Assembly: GCA_016194705.1 (NCBI GenBank)
Contig: JACQAZ010000009.1
Span: forward strand, 62,001-126,000
Source of the DNA: Elusimicrobiota bacterium
GTDB taxonomy: Bacteria; Elusimicrobiota; Elusimicrobia; UBA1565; UBA9628
Direction: 5' to 3'
DNA: 64,000 bases
Shown here: in pieces, positions 18,845 to 28,232 of the stretch
Numbering within the stretch: the stretch's first letter is position 1
How the letters are laid out: every line of letters starts with the position of its first letter
The notes under the pieces: model-generated
Told to the model about the DNA's origin: nothing
Databases searched by the model: none
The model's input: the letters and a program-made list of their open reading frames with translations, nothing else
Made by a program: the position numbers and the translations under genes

Positions 18845-21169
18845 CTAATCCGTTTTTCCAGAGCCGCGGAGAGACTTCAGCTGATTCTCGATGGAAGCCT
18901 TCTTCGGCCACTCCCCGGGCGCGAGAGCCAGCGCCTTGACGAGATCCTCTCGGGCCTCGTCGGAACGCCCCAGCCAGGCGAGCAGGTCGGCGCGGGAGGC
19001 CAGAAGGGCGGCGGCCGTCTCTCTTTCGTGCGCGGAGGAGCTTCCGGCGAGGCTGATGGCCTCCCCATAACCCGCCAGGGCCTTGGGAGGATCTCCGATC
19101 GAGTCGTAGGTCAGGGCGATGTTGGCCAGCGTCTCGACGTCCTTGGGGGCGGCTTCCAAAGCCGTCCGAAACAGACGCAGCGCTTTTTCGGAGTCTCCTC
19201 GAAGAAAAGACTCGACGCCTTCGTCGTTGAGGCGCCTCACCTCGGCGTTCCTTTGCCGAGCCCGCGTTCCGGGCGACGCCAGCGGCGGCTTCGCGCCCGG
19301 CGCGCGGACCCTCGCGGCGGCGTTTCCCGGGGCGGGGCGCTTGAGCGAGGACATCAGCCGCAAGGCCCAACTATGGTTCGGCCGCAGCTCCAAAGCTCGT
19401 TTGAGGAGTTCTTCCGCCCCGGCGGGATCCTGGAGTTCGATGCGCATTTCAGCGGCCGCGCAATGGATGAAGGCCGCCTCGGTGGGGAACGAGTCGGCCA
19501 GCTCGCCGGGCCGCAGCTCGAAGAGCCGCTGATGGGTCGCCAAGGAATCCTGCTGAAGGTTCTCTGCTCTCCGCAGACTCTGAACGGCCTTGTTGGCGTT
19601 GCCGAGATCGAGCCAAAGCGCCGCCAGCACGCGGTAGGCCTCGGCCTGCTGCCAGACCGGCGTTTCTCCCGCGGACCTCATGAACCGCTCGGCGTAGGCC
19701 GCGGCCTCGGGCAGCTGCAAATGATCCCGCTTGATCGCTATGAGCGCGCGCAGGGCCTCGAGATCGCCGGGATCTGCCTCCAGAGCGCGCAATGGGCCGG
19801 CCTCGCTCGAGGGCCGCTCCTCCGCCTCGATCCGGACGGGAAGCGCGGCCAGGCGGAAGGCGGCGAGATCCTTCGGCGCAAGCCGATCCTTGATCGCAAC
19901 GAGCGCTCCCAAGGCATCAAGGTCCTCCGCATTGAGCTCCAGCGCGCGCCGCAAGCTCTGCGCCGCGCGGGCAGGCTCTTCGAGCTCCAGCCAGACGCGG
20001 GCGCTGAGCCGATACGCGGCGGGACGCCGCCACGGGGGCGCTTGCGCGGCCGCGCGGGCAGCCCTCTCGGCGAAGACCAGCGCCTCCTCCTTGCGACTGC
20101 GCAGGATGCGGACCAGCGCGTAAAGGGCGTCGAGATCGTCGGGCGCCAGCGACAGGGCGCGCCTGATGCTTTGCTCGGCTCCGGCCTTGTCCCCGAGATC
20201 CATCCGCAGTTCGCCCGCGAGCAGTTCGACTTTCGCGCGCTCCCGCGCCGTGGCGCCGGCGGCGCTTGCCGCGCGATCGACGACGGCCAGGGCCTCCTCC
20301 GGCCTACCGCGTTCGGCCGCGGCGAGGAGGTAAAGGATGCGGGGATCGCCGGGGCGCAGCTCAAGAGCGCGCTTCAAAGAGAGCTCGGCGCCGGGGGAAT
20401 CTCCGAGGCGCAGGCGTATCTCGCCGGCTTGGCGGTCGGCCTCCGCCCGTTGGGAAGTCGAGGCGCCCGGGACGGCCGCGATGCGATCGGCGTAGGCCAG
20501 CGCCTCCCATGGCTGATCGTCATCTCGGCTGATCCCGACGAGCATCGTCAAGGCCTCAAGGTCATCCGGACGCAGCGCCAGCAGGTCGACAAGGCTTGTC
20601 CTGGCTCCAGCGGGATCGTCCAGGTCGCGATGCGCTTGGGCGACGAGCCGAAAGGCGGCCTCGGCCCGCTCGCGCGAGGCGCCGCCGGGGGCGCTCGCGG
20701 CGCCGAGGATCTTTCGGATCTCCGGAATCCTTCCCTCGAACGAGCCCATGTCGTCGCCGCGAGCGCCGACGCGGCCGCCTGGACCCGCGGGGGGCGAATT
20801 CTTCGCCTCGAGCCCCGGGGAGCTCATCAAGAGGAACGGCACGCCGCGCGCTCGGATGGCCTCGGCCAGGCGCAGGGATCGAGCGGACGCCGAACCTTCC
20901 CGGCTTACCACCGCGATGACCAGATTGGGAGCGTACCGGTCCAGCGCGAGGGGAAGAGCATCCGCGATGATCCTGCTGTCCCAGCTCGGCAAATGATTAA
21001 GGACGACGAACGGTTTGTCGGGGATGTCGCGGTTGAGCCTGCCTTGGAGGTAGCCGTAGCGATCCGAGGACGCGGCCTCCTGGAGCAGAAATATCCGGTA
21101 AACGCCGGCGTCCGCGGCGAATCCCGACGTCGAGAGGGCAAGGACCGCTGCGGCCAGGCATGGCCTCAT
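18845..21169 (-). CDS. Large secreted TPR-repeat protein
   Basis: About 774 residues. Signal peptide (MRPCLAAAVLALSTSGFA), then a ~140-residue alpha/beta domain (VYRIFLLQEAASSDRYGYLQ, YAPNLVIAVVSREG) that resembles an ABC-substrate-binding-like or cysteine-free Rossmann fold. The rest is an array of TPR-like units of the form GAELSLKRALELRPGDPRILYLLAAAERG. ATG 21169 is preferred over ATG 21184 because a TATAGT box (21176-21181) lies between them, six bases before 21169. Much longer upstream frames are antisense shadow of the prepilin gene. Confidence 0.75.
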   Translation of the reverse strand: MRPCLAAAVLALSTSGFAADAGVYRIFLLQEAASSDRYGYLQGRLNRDIPDKPFVVLNHLPSWDSRIIADALPLALDRYAPNLVIAVVSREGSASARSLRLAEAIRARGVPFLLMSSPGLEAKNSPPAGPGGRVGARGDDMGSFEGRIPEIRKILGAASAPGGASRERAEAAFRLVAQAHRDLDDPAGARTSLVDLLALRPDDLEALTMLVGISRDDDQPWEALAYADRIAAVPGASTSQRAEADRQAGEIRLRLGDSPGAELSLKRALELRPGDPRILYLLAAAERGRPEEALAVVDRAASAAGATARERAKVELLAGELRMDLGDKAGAEQSIRRALSLAPDDLDALYALVRILRSRKEEALVFAERAARAAAQAPPWRRPAAYRLSARVWLELEEPARAAQSLRRALELNAEDLDALGALVAIKDRLAPKDLAAFRLAALPVRIEAEERPSSEAGPLRALEADPGDLEALRALIAIKRDHLQLPEAAAYAERFMRSAGETPVWQQAEAYRVLAALWLDLGNANKAVQSLRRAENLQQDSLATHQRLFELRPGELADSFPTEAAFIHCAAAEMRIELQDPAGAEELLKRALELRPNHSWALRLMSSLKRPAPGNAAARVRAPGAKPPLASPGTRARQRNAEVRRLNDEGVESFLRGDSEKALRLFRTALEAAPKDVETLANIALTYDSIGDPPKALAGYGEAISLAGSSSAHERETAAALLASRADLLAWLGRSDEAREDLVKALALAPGEWPKKASIENQLKSLRGSGKTD

Positions 21170-21175
21170 GCGGAA

Positions 21176-21181
21176 ACTATA
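21176..21181 (-). promoter_or_regulatory. -10 box of the large TPR gene
   Basis: TATAGT on the minus strand, six bases before ATG 21169; no convincing -35 and no Shine-Dalgarno. Predicted leaderless start. Confidence 0.45.
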
Positions 21182-21216
21182 CATTATCCCGGCCGTGAGG
21201 ACCGGGCGCAAAAGCC

Positions 21217-21245
21217 TTGACTGAGGGGTGTCCCGGGGGTATCCT
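21217..21245 (+). promoter_or_regulatory. Promoter of the prepilin-kinase operon
   Basis: TTGACT (21217-21222), 17-base spacer, TATCCT (21240-21245). The leader of about 20 bases contains GGGGGAGA ahead of ATG 21272. Confidence 0.6.
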
Positions 21246-21271
21246 GTGCGTTGAGGATCGGGGGAGAATCG

Positions 21272-21955
21272 ATGAAACGCGGGTTTTCTCTGTTGGAGCT
21301 GCTGATCGCGACGGCGCTCGCCCTCCTGGTGATGGTGGCGATCATGAGCGTCTCGAGCATGATGGTCAAGCGCCACCTGGAGGCCATCCACAAGGGGGAG
21401 GTCAACGCCGCGACCCTGCTGACCCTCAACGCGGTGCAACGCGACGTCGCCGACTCGACCTACCTCTTCGTGCCGACGAGCGCGTCGCCGCTGGGAGACG
21501 TCGTGGGCGGCTGCACGAATTGGTCCCCGCAGATGGTCGGTCCCAACACCGGGGGCAAGCTCGACGCCGGCCAGCCGGTCACCTATTTCCTGTACTGCAT
21601 CGACGGCTTCGGGGCTCGCTTCAGCACCCTCTACCGCTACGGAGGCACTATCCCCGACTGCCAGTCCGGCGTGACGTTGCCGGCGGGCTGCGGCGCCGGC
21701 CCCGACAGTCAGGGCCGCAATCCGGTGGCCTGGGTCTCGGGCAACGGCGCCGATTACGGCCTCTCGCGCTCCGACCAGGCCAGCGGCTACTACTTCGCTT
21801 GGTCGCGCGACTCGGGCGGCGTGGAGATTCACTACATCCTCGGCAATTCGACGCCCACGGCCGACACGGCCAACCGCCCGGGCCACGCGGTGCCGCATTA
21901 CTACAAGATCGACACCAAGGTGAAGATGATCAAGTCGTTCAACGTGACTCTTTAG
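21272..21955 (+). CDS. Prepilin-type (PulJ/PilW-like) pseudopilin
   Basis: 227 residues. The N-terminus MKRGFSLLELLIATALAL is a class III signal: cleavage after G with F at +1 and E at +5, followed by one hydrophobic helix. The body is a globular beta-rich domain with paired cysteines (GGCTNW, YCIDGF, PDCQSG, AGCGAG). Minor pseudopilins of this type cap type II secretion or type IV pilus filaments, but no other pilus genes are near. The Ser/Thr kinase gene starts two bases after its stop. Confidence 0.85.
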   Translation: MKRGFSLLELLIATALALLVMVAIMSVSSMMVKRHLEAIHKGEVNAATLLTLNAVQRDVADSTYLFVPTSASPLGDVVGGCTNWSPQMVGPNTGGKLDAGQPVTYFLYCIDGFGARFSTLYRYGGTIPDCQSGVTLPAGCGAGPDSQGRNPVAWVSGNGADYGLSRSDQASGYYFAWSRDSGGVEIHYILGNSTPTADTANRPGHAVPHYYKIDTKVKMIKSFNVTL

Positions 21956-21956
21956 G

Positions 21957-24524
21957 ATGAGCCCATCGGCCTGCGCCGCGGCGCTTCTGCTCTGCCTGGC
22001 GCCCGCCCGGGCGCGCGCGGCGTCCCTCGATGAGACCCTCGCGGCCGCCCGGGCCGGCAACGCGGCCGCCCAAAAACGGCTGGGCTCCGCCTACAAGAAC
22101 GGTCTCGGCGTTCAGCAGGATTTCAACCAGGCGGTGTTCTGGTATCGGAAATCGGCGGCCCAGGGCGACGCCGAGGCTCAAAACAGCCTCGGAGACCTGT
22201 ACCAGAACGAAGCCCAGGACACCCCGAACCTGCCGGAAGCGCTCAAGTGGTACCTCAAGGCCGCGGCCCAAGGCAATGTCGATGCTCAGGACAGCCTCGG
22301 CCACATGTACCAAGACGGCCTTGGCGTCGCGTCGAGCTGGAGTCAGGCGGCACGGTGGTACCGCGCCGCCGCCATGCAGGGGAACGCCGACGCCCAGAAG
22401 AACCTCGGAGATATATTCCGCGACGGTCGGGGAGTCCGACAAGACCAGGAGCGCGCCGCCTACTGGTACCGCAAGTCCGCCGCTCAAGGGAACTCGACGG
22501 CGCAGGACAGCCTCGGCGAATTGATGGCCAGCGGCGGCGGCTCGGGCGCCGGACAGCGCGTCGCCCGCGTCGGCGCGACGAGGCTCGAGGACGCCTCGGG
22601 CTCCTCCCTCCGCAGAGTCGAGATCACCCGCGGCGGAGGCGATGAAGACGCTCCGGTCCCGGCGCCCGCCCCCGCAAGGCGAAGCCGCCCCGCCCGCACG
22701 ATCGCGGCGGCCCCGCGCCCGCAGCCGGCCGCCGCCCCCGCCGAGCCCCCCGCGCACGACGCCGAGACGATCTATGCGGCCCCCCGGCCGGCGGCGCAAA
22801 CTGCGCCGCTGGCGGTCCGCGCCAATCCCGAGTCGGCGCCGCAGGAGCGTCCCGCGCAAGAATCGCCGCCGACCCGCGGGGGAGCGGGGACGGCCGTCGC
22901 GCTGGTCCTCGGAGCCGCGGCCGCCGGCGCCGGAGGCTTCATCTTCTGGCGCCGCCGCAAGTCCCCCAAGCGCCAGTTCGCGACGCCGCTGCCCGCCGGC
23001 CCGCCGTCCGTCAGGGCCGGCCCGATCACTTTGACCGCTCAAAAGGCCCCGGTCCCGCAGCCGCCCGCGACCGCGGTGGGGGCAGGGGCGGATCCGCTCG
23101 GGATCGTGAAGCCCCAGGAGCGCGCTATCCCGAGCCCGAAGAAACCCGAACCCACACGCTCCGGGGTGGTCCACGTCCTGTCGCTGGCGATGCGCTGCTC
23201 GGACGCCGCGGAGCACGAGATGGCCGTGCGCCTGCTCGAGGAAAAGGTCCTCTGCGAGGCGGTCACCGTCGAAGGCGGCTGCGAGAAAGTCATCCGGATC
23301 CTCGACCGTGCCGACAAGCTCGACGCGATGACCGGCGCCCATTTCGCGACCATGCCCCCGCCGGTGCAGGCGGCCTACACGAAGGCGCTGCACATGCTTG
23401 GAAAATACGCCGACGCCCTGCGGACGATGCGGGGCAAGAAAGCCCTGACCAAGGAAGACCGCGCCGATCTCTTCGAGCTGCTCGTGCGCTGCGGCGATTT
23501 CGAGCGCGCCCGACTTCTCTGCGCCAAGGCCTTCGAGGCCAAGCCGGTCAAGGACCATGCCGAGCTTTACTACCAACTGGGGAGAGTCTGCGAGGACGGC
23601 GGGGTCAGAGACCTGGCCAGCCGCCTCTACCTCCAACTCTCGGAGGCGGGCCTGCGGCACAAGGACGCCGAGACGCGGCTCTCGCGCCTGAGGGACGAGC
23701 TTCAGGGCGCCGCCGAGGTCGGCGGCGGCATCATCGGCGGCAAGTACGCGATCAAGGCCAAGATCGGGGAGGGCGGCATGGGCCTGGTGTTCGAGGGCTA
23801 CGACACCAAGCTCGGGCGCAAGGTGGCCATCAAGAAGATGCGCGACGAGATCCGGACGAACCCCAAGGCGCGCGAGGCTTTCCTGCGCGAGGCGAAGATC
23901 ATCTCAAACCTTTCGCATCCCTACATCGTGGGGATCCACGAGATCGTCGAGGAGAGAAACGCGCTCTATCTCGTCTTCGACTACGTCGACGGAAAAACCC
24001 TCTGGTCGGTTTTGCAGGAGCGGGGTCGCCTGCCTTTGAAGGAATGCCAGGTCCTCTTCGGCTACATCTGCTCGGCCATCGAGTTCGCCCACGCCAACCG
24101 CGTCCTGCACCGCGACCTCAAGCCGTCCAACATCATGCTCGACAAGCAGGGCTACGCCAAGGTCATGGACTTCGGCCTGGCCCGCGAGGCCAAGGACAGC
24201 ATCTCGAAGTCCACGCACACGGAAGTCGCGGGGACTCCCGGCTACATGTCTCCCGAGCAGCACCTCGGCGAGCCGAAGAAGGAATCGGACATCTACGCGC
24301 TGGGCGTTTGCCTTTACGAGATGCTCTCAGGCTACCCGCCCTTCAAGGGTCCCGACTATCTCGCCCAGAAGGAGCGCAAGGCTTTCGCTCCCTTGCGCTC
24401 GCTCGTCGCGGAGCTTCCGCCCGAAATCGAGCCGCTCATCTCCCGCGTCCTCGAGCCCGACGTCCCCAAGCGCTTCCCCAGCGCCCTTAAATTCCTCGAA
24501 GCGCTCAACCGCTGCAAGGGCTGA
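21957..24524 (+). CDS. Receptor-type Ser/Thr kinase with Sel1 repeats
   Basis: 855 residues. Signal-like N-terminus (CAAALLLCLAPARARA), four and a half Sel1 repeats at about 36-185 (LGSAYKNGLGVQQDFNQAVFWYRKSAAQG type), a proline/alanine-rich linker, and a membrane helix at about 310-332 (VALVLGAAAAGAGGFIFW) followed by RRRK. A helical TPR-like region follows, then a Hanks-type kinase from about 594: IGEGGMGLVFEGYD, VAIKKM, VLHRDLKPSNIML, MDFGLAREA, GTPGYMSPEQ, SDIYALGVCLYEMLSGYPPF. All catalytic motifs are intact. The order implies Sel1 repeats outside and kinase inside. It follows the prepilin gene directly, so it may sense or regulate an envelope machine. Confidence 0.9.
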   Translation: MSPSACAAALLLCLAPARARAASLDETLAAARAGNAAAQKRLGSAYKNGLGVQQDFNQAVFWYRKSAAQGDAEAQNSLGDLYQNEAQDTPNLPEALKWYLKAAAQGNVDAQDSLGHMYQDGLGVASSWSQAARWYRAAAMQGNADAQKNLGDIFRDGRGVRQDQERAAYWYRKSAAQGNSTAQDSLGELMASGGGSGAGQRVARVGATRLEDASGSSLRRVEITRGGGDEDAPVPAPAPARRSRPARTIAAAPRPQPAAAPAEPPAHDAETIYAAPRPAAQTAPLAVRANPESAPQERPAQESPPTRGGAGTAVALVLGAAAAGAGGFIFWRRRKSPKRQFATPLPAGPPSVRAGPITLTAQKAPVPQPPATAVGAGADPLGIVKPQERAIPSPKKPEPTRSGVVHVLSLAMRCSDAAEHEMAVRLLEEKVLCEAVTVEGGCEKVIRILDRADKLDAMTGAHFATMPPPVQAAYTKALHMLGKYADALRTMRGKKALTKEDRADLFELLVRCGDFERARLLCAKAFEAKPVKDHAELYYQLGRVCEDGGVRDLASRLYLQLSEAGLRHKDAETRLSRLRDELQGAAEVGGGIIGGKYAIKAKIGEGGMGLVFEGYDTKLGRKVAIKKMRDEIRTNPKAREAFLREAKIISNLSHPYIVGIHEIVEERNALYLVFDYVDGKTLWSVLQERGRLPLKECQVLFGYICSAIEFAHANRVLHRDLKPSNIMLDKQGYAKVMDFGLAREAKDSISKSTHTEVAGTPGYMSPEQHLGEPKKESDIYALGVCLYEMLSGYPPFKGPDYLAQKERKAFAPLRSLVAELPPEIEPLISRVLEPDVPKRFPSALKFLEALNRCKG

Positions 24525-24546
24525 TCCAAACGGCCGGCCGTCGATT

Positions 24547-24555
24547 TGCTATAAT
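24547..24555 (+). promoter_or_regulatory. Extended -10 promoter of the riboflavin operon
   Basis: TGCTATAAT, a perfect extended -10, ends 15 bases before ATG 24571. No recognisable FMN riboswitch fits in the 46-base intergenic space, so regulation by that route is excluded here. Confidence 0.6.
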
Positions 24556-24570
24556 ATTGCTTCATTTTTT

Positions 24571-25590
24571 ATGAAAGCGATCGTCTACAAGCAGTCCTCC
24601 GGCGCGTCCTTGACCGACCTCGGCATCCCTCCCATCTCGGAGGCCGAGGCCCTCATCGACGTCGCCGCCTGCGGCCTCTGCGGGACCGACCTCATGAAGC
24701 TCGCCTCCAAGCCCGCGCAGGCCGTGCTCGGCCACGAGATCGCGGGCACGATCGCGCGCCTGGGCAAGAAAGCGAAAGGATTCAAGGAAGGCGACCGCGT
24801 CGTGCTCGCCCATCACGTCCCCTGCCTCGACTGCCATTACTGCAGGCGCGGCTCGGTCTCCATGTGCCGCCAGTTCAAGGCCACCAACGTCGAGCCCGGT
24901 GGATTCTCCGAGCAGGTCCGCGCCTCCGAACTGCACGTCAAGCACGCCTTGCTCAAGATCCCCAAAGGTCTGGGCTTTACGGAGGCCAGCCAGACCGAGC
25001 CGCTGGCCTGCTGTCTGCGCAACGTCAAGCGTCTGGGCTCGCGCGAGGGCGACACGGTCGGAATCGTGGGACTGGGCGCGGTCGGCCTGATGACCGCCCA
25101 ACTGCTCGCGCTGCGCGGAGCCTCCGTGCTCGGGCTCGACCTCGATGAAAGCCGCGCGGCGGGGCTCTCGCCCTACGGCCGCGGCTTCGCTCAAAGCGCG
25201 GACTTCGACGCGGCCGTCCGGACCGCGACGCAAGGCCGCGGTCTAGACGCCTTGGTCTTCACGGCGGGCCCGGCGTCGATGGTCTCCGAGCGCCTGGGCT
25301 GGCTCCGAGACGGCGGGACGCTCAACGTCTTCGCGAGCTTCCATCCTTCGCAGACGCCGGTCGACCTCAACGCGATCTACCACCGCGAGCTCACGATCAT
25401 GAGCAGCTATTCCCCCCACCCGGACGACCTGCGCGAGTCGCTCGCGCTGATCGCCAGCGGCGCCGTCTCGATCGCGGCCTTGAAGCCGCGGACCTTCGGC
25501 CTCGAACAGTTCGACGAGGCCGCGCGCCAGGTCAAGGAGCGCAGGCTCATGAAGGCTCTGCTCTCGCCGCTGGCCGGAGCCGCGCGATGA
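24571..25590 (+). CDS. Zinc-dependent medium-chain dehydrogenase
   Basis: 339 residues of the MDR alcohol/sorbitol dehydrogenase type. Catalytic zinc ligands lie in GLCGTD and GHEIAG; the structural zinc site is VPCLDCHYCRRGSVSMC; the Rossmann nucleotide site is VGIVGLGAVGL. It oxidises or reduces an alcohol or polyol with NAD(P), substrate unknown. It is the first gene of an operon continuing through a second dehydrogenase into ribD-ribE-ribBA-ribH-nusB, with the next start overlapping its stop by four bases. Its link to flavin synthesis is inferred from this coupling only. Confidence 0.88.
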   Translation: MKAIVYKQSSGASLTDLGIPPISEAEALIDVAACGLCGTDLMKLASKPAQAVLGHEIAGTIARLGKKAKGFKEGDRVVLAHHVPCLDCHYCRRGSVSMCRQFKATNVEPGGFSEQVRASELHVKHALLKIPKGLGFTEASQTEPLACCLRNVKRLGSREGDTVGIVGLGAVGLMTAQLLALRGASVLGLDLDESRAAGLSPYGRGFAQSADFDAAVRTATQGRGLDALVFTAGPASMVSERLGWLRDGGTLNVFASFHPSQTPVDLNAIYHRELTIMSSYSPHPDDLRESLALIASGAVSIAALKPRTFGLEQFDEAARQVKERRLMKALLSPLAGAAR

Positions 25591-26618
25591 ACAAGAAGAT
25601 GCGCGCCGTGCTCTTTTACGCGCCCAAGAAGATTCGTCTCGTGGATGTCCCGATGCCCGTCCCGGGCCCTGGAGAGGTCCTGCTCCAGGTCGGCTCGGCG
25701 CTCACCTGCGGCACCGACTTCAAGGCCTACCGCCAGGGCCACCACATGCTCGGCGAGCCGCCCTCGCCCTTCGGCCACGAGCTGGCCGGCGTCGTCGTCG
25801 CCGCCGGAGACGGCGTGAGCTCGTTCGCGCTCGGCGACCGCGTCGTGGCGGCCAACTCGGCCCCCTGCGACCGCTGCTATTTCTGCGCCGCGGGCCAGAA
25901 CCAGCTCTGCGACAACCTGCGCCTGCACAACGGAGCCTACGCCGAGTACAACCTCGTGCCCGCCCGCATCGTCAAGCACAACCTCTATCATCTGCCCGCG
26001 CGGCTCGACTTTCCGACGGCCGCCCTTTCCGAACCCCTGGCCTGCGCGATCCACGCCGTCGACGTCCTGCGCGTACGCGAGGGCGAGACCGCCGCTCTCA
26101 TCGGCGCCGGCCCGATGTCGCTGCTTCTGATCCAAGCCTTGGCGGCGCGCGGAGCCCGCATCGTCGTCGTCGGCCGCAACTCGGCCAACCTCGCGCTCGC
26201 GCTCAAGGCCGGCGCCCACGAGGCGATCAGCGCCGAGGAAAAGAACCCCGTCATGGCCGTACGCGAGGCCACCGAGCGCCGCGGCGCCGACTGCGTCTTC
26301 GAGGCCGTCGGCAAGCCCGAGACCTGGCTGACCGCCATCGACATGGTGCGCAAGGGCGGGCGCGTCTGCTTATTCGGGGGCTGCGCTTCAGGGACCGTGG
26401 TGCCCATCGACGCGCACCGCGTGCATTACGGCCAGATCAGCCTTCACGGCGTCTTCCACCACACGCCCAAGTATTTTCGCGCCGCCGTCGATCTCCTCTC
26501 GCAGGGAAGGGTCAAGACCGACATACTGATCTCGGGGAGGATCGCCCTCGACGAGGTCCCGTCCTTCTTCGATTCCCGCCACGGCCAGTCGAACCCCAAG
26601 GTCGCCGTCATCCCTTGA
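25587..26618 (+). CDS. Second zinc-dependent medium-chain dehydrogenase
   Basis: 343 residues, same superfamily as its upstream neighbour but clearly distinct in sequence. Catalytic zinc residues are in LTCGTDFKAY and FGHELAG; the structural site is APCDRCYFCAAGQNQLC; the cofactor site is AALIGAGPMSL. The adjacent pair could be subunits or act in sequence on a sugar or polyol. Overlaps the previous gene as ATGA, and ribD starts two bases after its stop. Confidence 0.88.
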   Translation: MNKKMRAVLFYAPKKIRLVDVPMPVPGPGEVLLQVGSALTCGTDFKAYRQGHHMLGEPPSPFGHELAGVVVAAGDGVSSFALGDRVVAANSAPCDRCYFCAAGQNQLCDNLRLHNGAYAEYNLVPARIVKHNLYHLPARLDFPTAALSEPLACAIHAVDVLRVREGETAALIGAGPMSLLLIQALAARGARIVVVGRNSANLALALKAGAHEAISAEEKNPVMAVREATERRGADCVFEAVGKPETWLTAIDMVRKGGRVCLFGGCASGTVVPIDAHRVHYGQISLHGVFHHTPKYFRAAVDLLSQGRVKTDILISGRIALDEVPSFFDSRHGQSNPKVAVIP

Positions 26619-26620
26619 CC

Positions 26621-27658
26621 ATGAGGGCGCGCGCGCGCGAGCTCCGGTTGATGCTCCGGGCCCTCGCTTTGGCCCGCCGCGGCAAGCGGACCTGGCCCAA
26701 CCCGAAAGTGGGCTGCGTGCTGGTCAAGGACGGCCGCGTCGTCGCCGAGGGTTGGCACGACCGCTACGGCGGGCCCCACGCCGAAGCCGCCGCGCTCAAG
26801 AGAGCCGGCGCCCGCGCGCGGGGCGCGACGGCCTTCGTGACCTTGGAGCCCTGCTGCGCGCACGCGGGCAAGAAGACTCCGCCCTGCGCCCCCGCTCTCG
26901 TCAAGGCCGGCGTCGCTGAGGTCGTCGCGGCGATGCGCGATCCCAATCCCGGAGTCTCGGGAGGAGGCTTGGCCGTTCTGCGCCGCTCCGGACTCAGGAC
27001 CAAAGTCGGCCTTTGCTCTGCGCAAGCCCGTGCGCTCAACGCGGACTTCATCGCACGCATGAGCCGCCGAAGTCCCCATGTCATCCTTAAGACGGCGCTG
27101 AGTCTCGACGGCAAGGCCTACTCCGAGGGCGGCCGGTCGAAATGGATCACGAGTCCGGCCTCGCGCCGGGACAGCCGCGGGCTGAGGTCTCGGGTCGACG
27201 CGATCCTCGTCGGCGTCGGAACGGTGCTCGCCGACGACCCTCGGCTGTCGAGCCGAGGCGCCGGACGCGACCCCGTGCGCGTCATTCTCGACGCGAGGGG
27301 CCGCCTTCCCCGGCGCGCGAAGGTGCTCGACGGCAAGGCCCCGACCTGGGTCTTCACGGCATCAAACAAGGCCTTTCCCAACGCCCAGGCCATCCGCGTC
27401 GCGGCCAAAAAAGACAGGCTGGATCTCAAGGCCGTGCTCTCCGAACTTTCTCGGCGGGGGATCGGGACCGTGCTCGTCGAGGGCGGTCCGACGGTCCACG
27501 CCGCCTTCCTCGCCGCGCGCCTGGTCGACGAGGCCCGCGTCTACCTCTCGCCCAAGCTGCTGGCCGGCTCCCGCGATCCCAACTCCGCGCCGCGCCTGCT
27601 CAAGCCCAAGATGAGAAAAACGGGTCCAGATTTCCTATTCTATGGCAGGGTTCATTGA
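26621..27658 (+). CDS. ribD: Bifunctional riboflavin biosynthesis deaminase/reductase
   Basis: 345 residues. The N-terminal deaminase has the zinc motif GGPHAEAAAL and EPCCAHAGKKTPPC, which removes the pyrimidine amino group. The C-terminal reductase contains SLDGKAYSEGGRSKWIT and ILVGVGTVLADDP, which reduces the ribose to ribitol. ATG 26621 is used; a TTG at 26615 overlapping the previous stop and an internal ATG at 26651 are alternatives. Cytoplasmic, second gene block of the operon. Confidence 0.95.
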   Translation: MRARARELRLMLRALALARRGKRTWPNPKVGCVLVKDGRVVAEGWHDRYGGPHAEAAALKRAGARARGATAFVTLEPCCAHAGKKTPPCAPALVKAGVAEVVAAMRDPNPGVSGGGLAVLRRSGLRTKVGLCSAQARALNADFIARMSRRSPHVILKTALSLDGKAYSEGGRSKWITSPASRRDSRGLRSRVDAILVGVGTVLADDPRLSSRGAGRDPVRVILDARGRLPRRAKVLDGKAPTWVFTASNKAFPNAQAIRVAAKKDRLDLKAVLSELSRRGIGTVLVEGGPTVHAAFLAARLVDEARVYLSPKLLAGSRDPNSAPRLLKPKMRKTGPDFLFYGRVH

Positions 27659-27659
27659 G

Positions 27660-28228
<569 letters not shown>

Positions 28229-28232
<4 letters not shown>

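Noticed and set aside
21170..22060. N-terminal extension of the large TPR protein
   Set aside because: It runs antisense through the prepilin gene; the real start has a signal peptide and a -10 box at 21169-21181.
24525..24570. FMN riboswitch ahead of the riboflavin operon
   Set aside because: Only 46 bases separate the genes and the promoter lies 16 bases before the start; there is no room for the aptamer.
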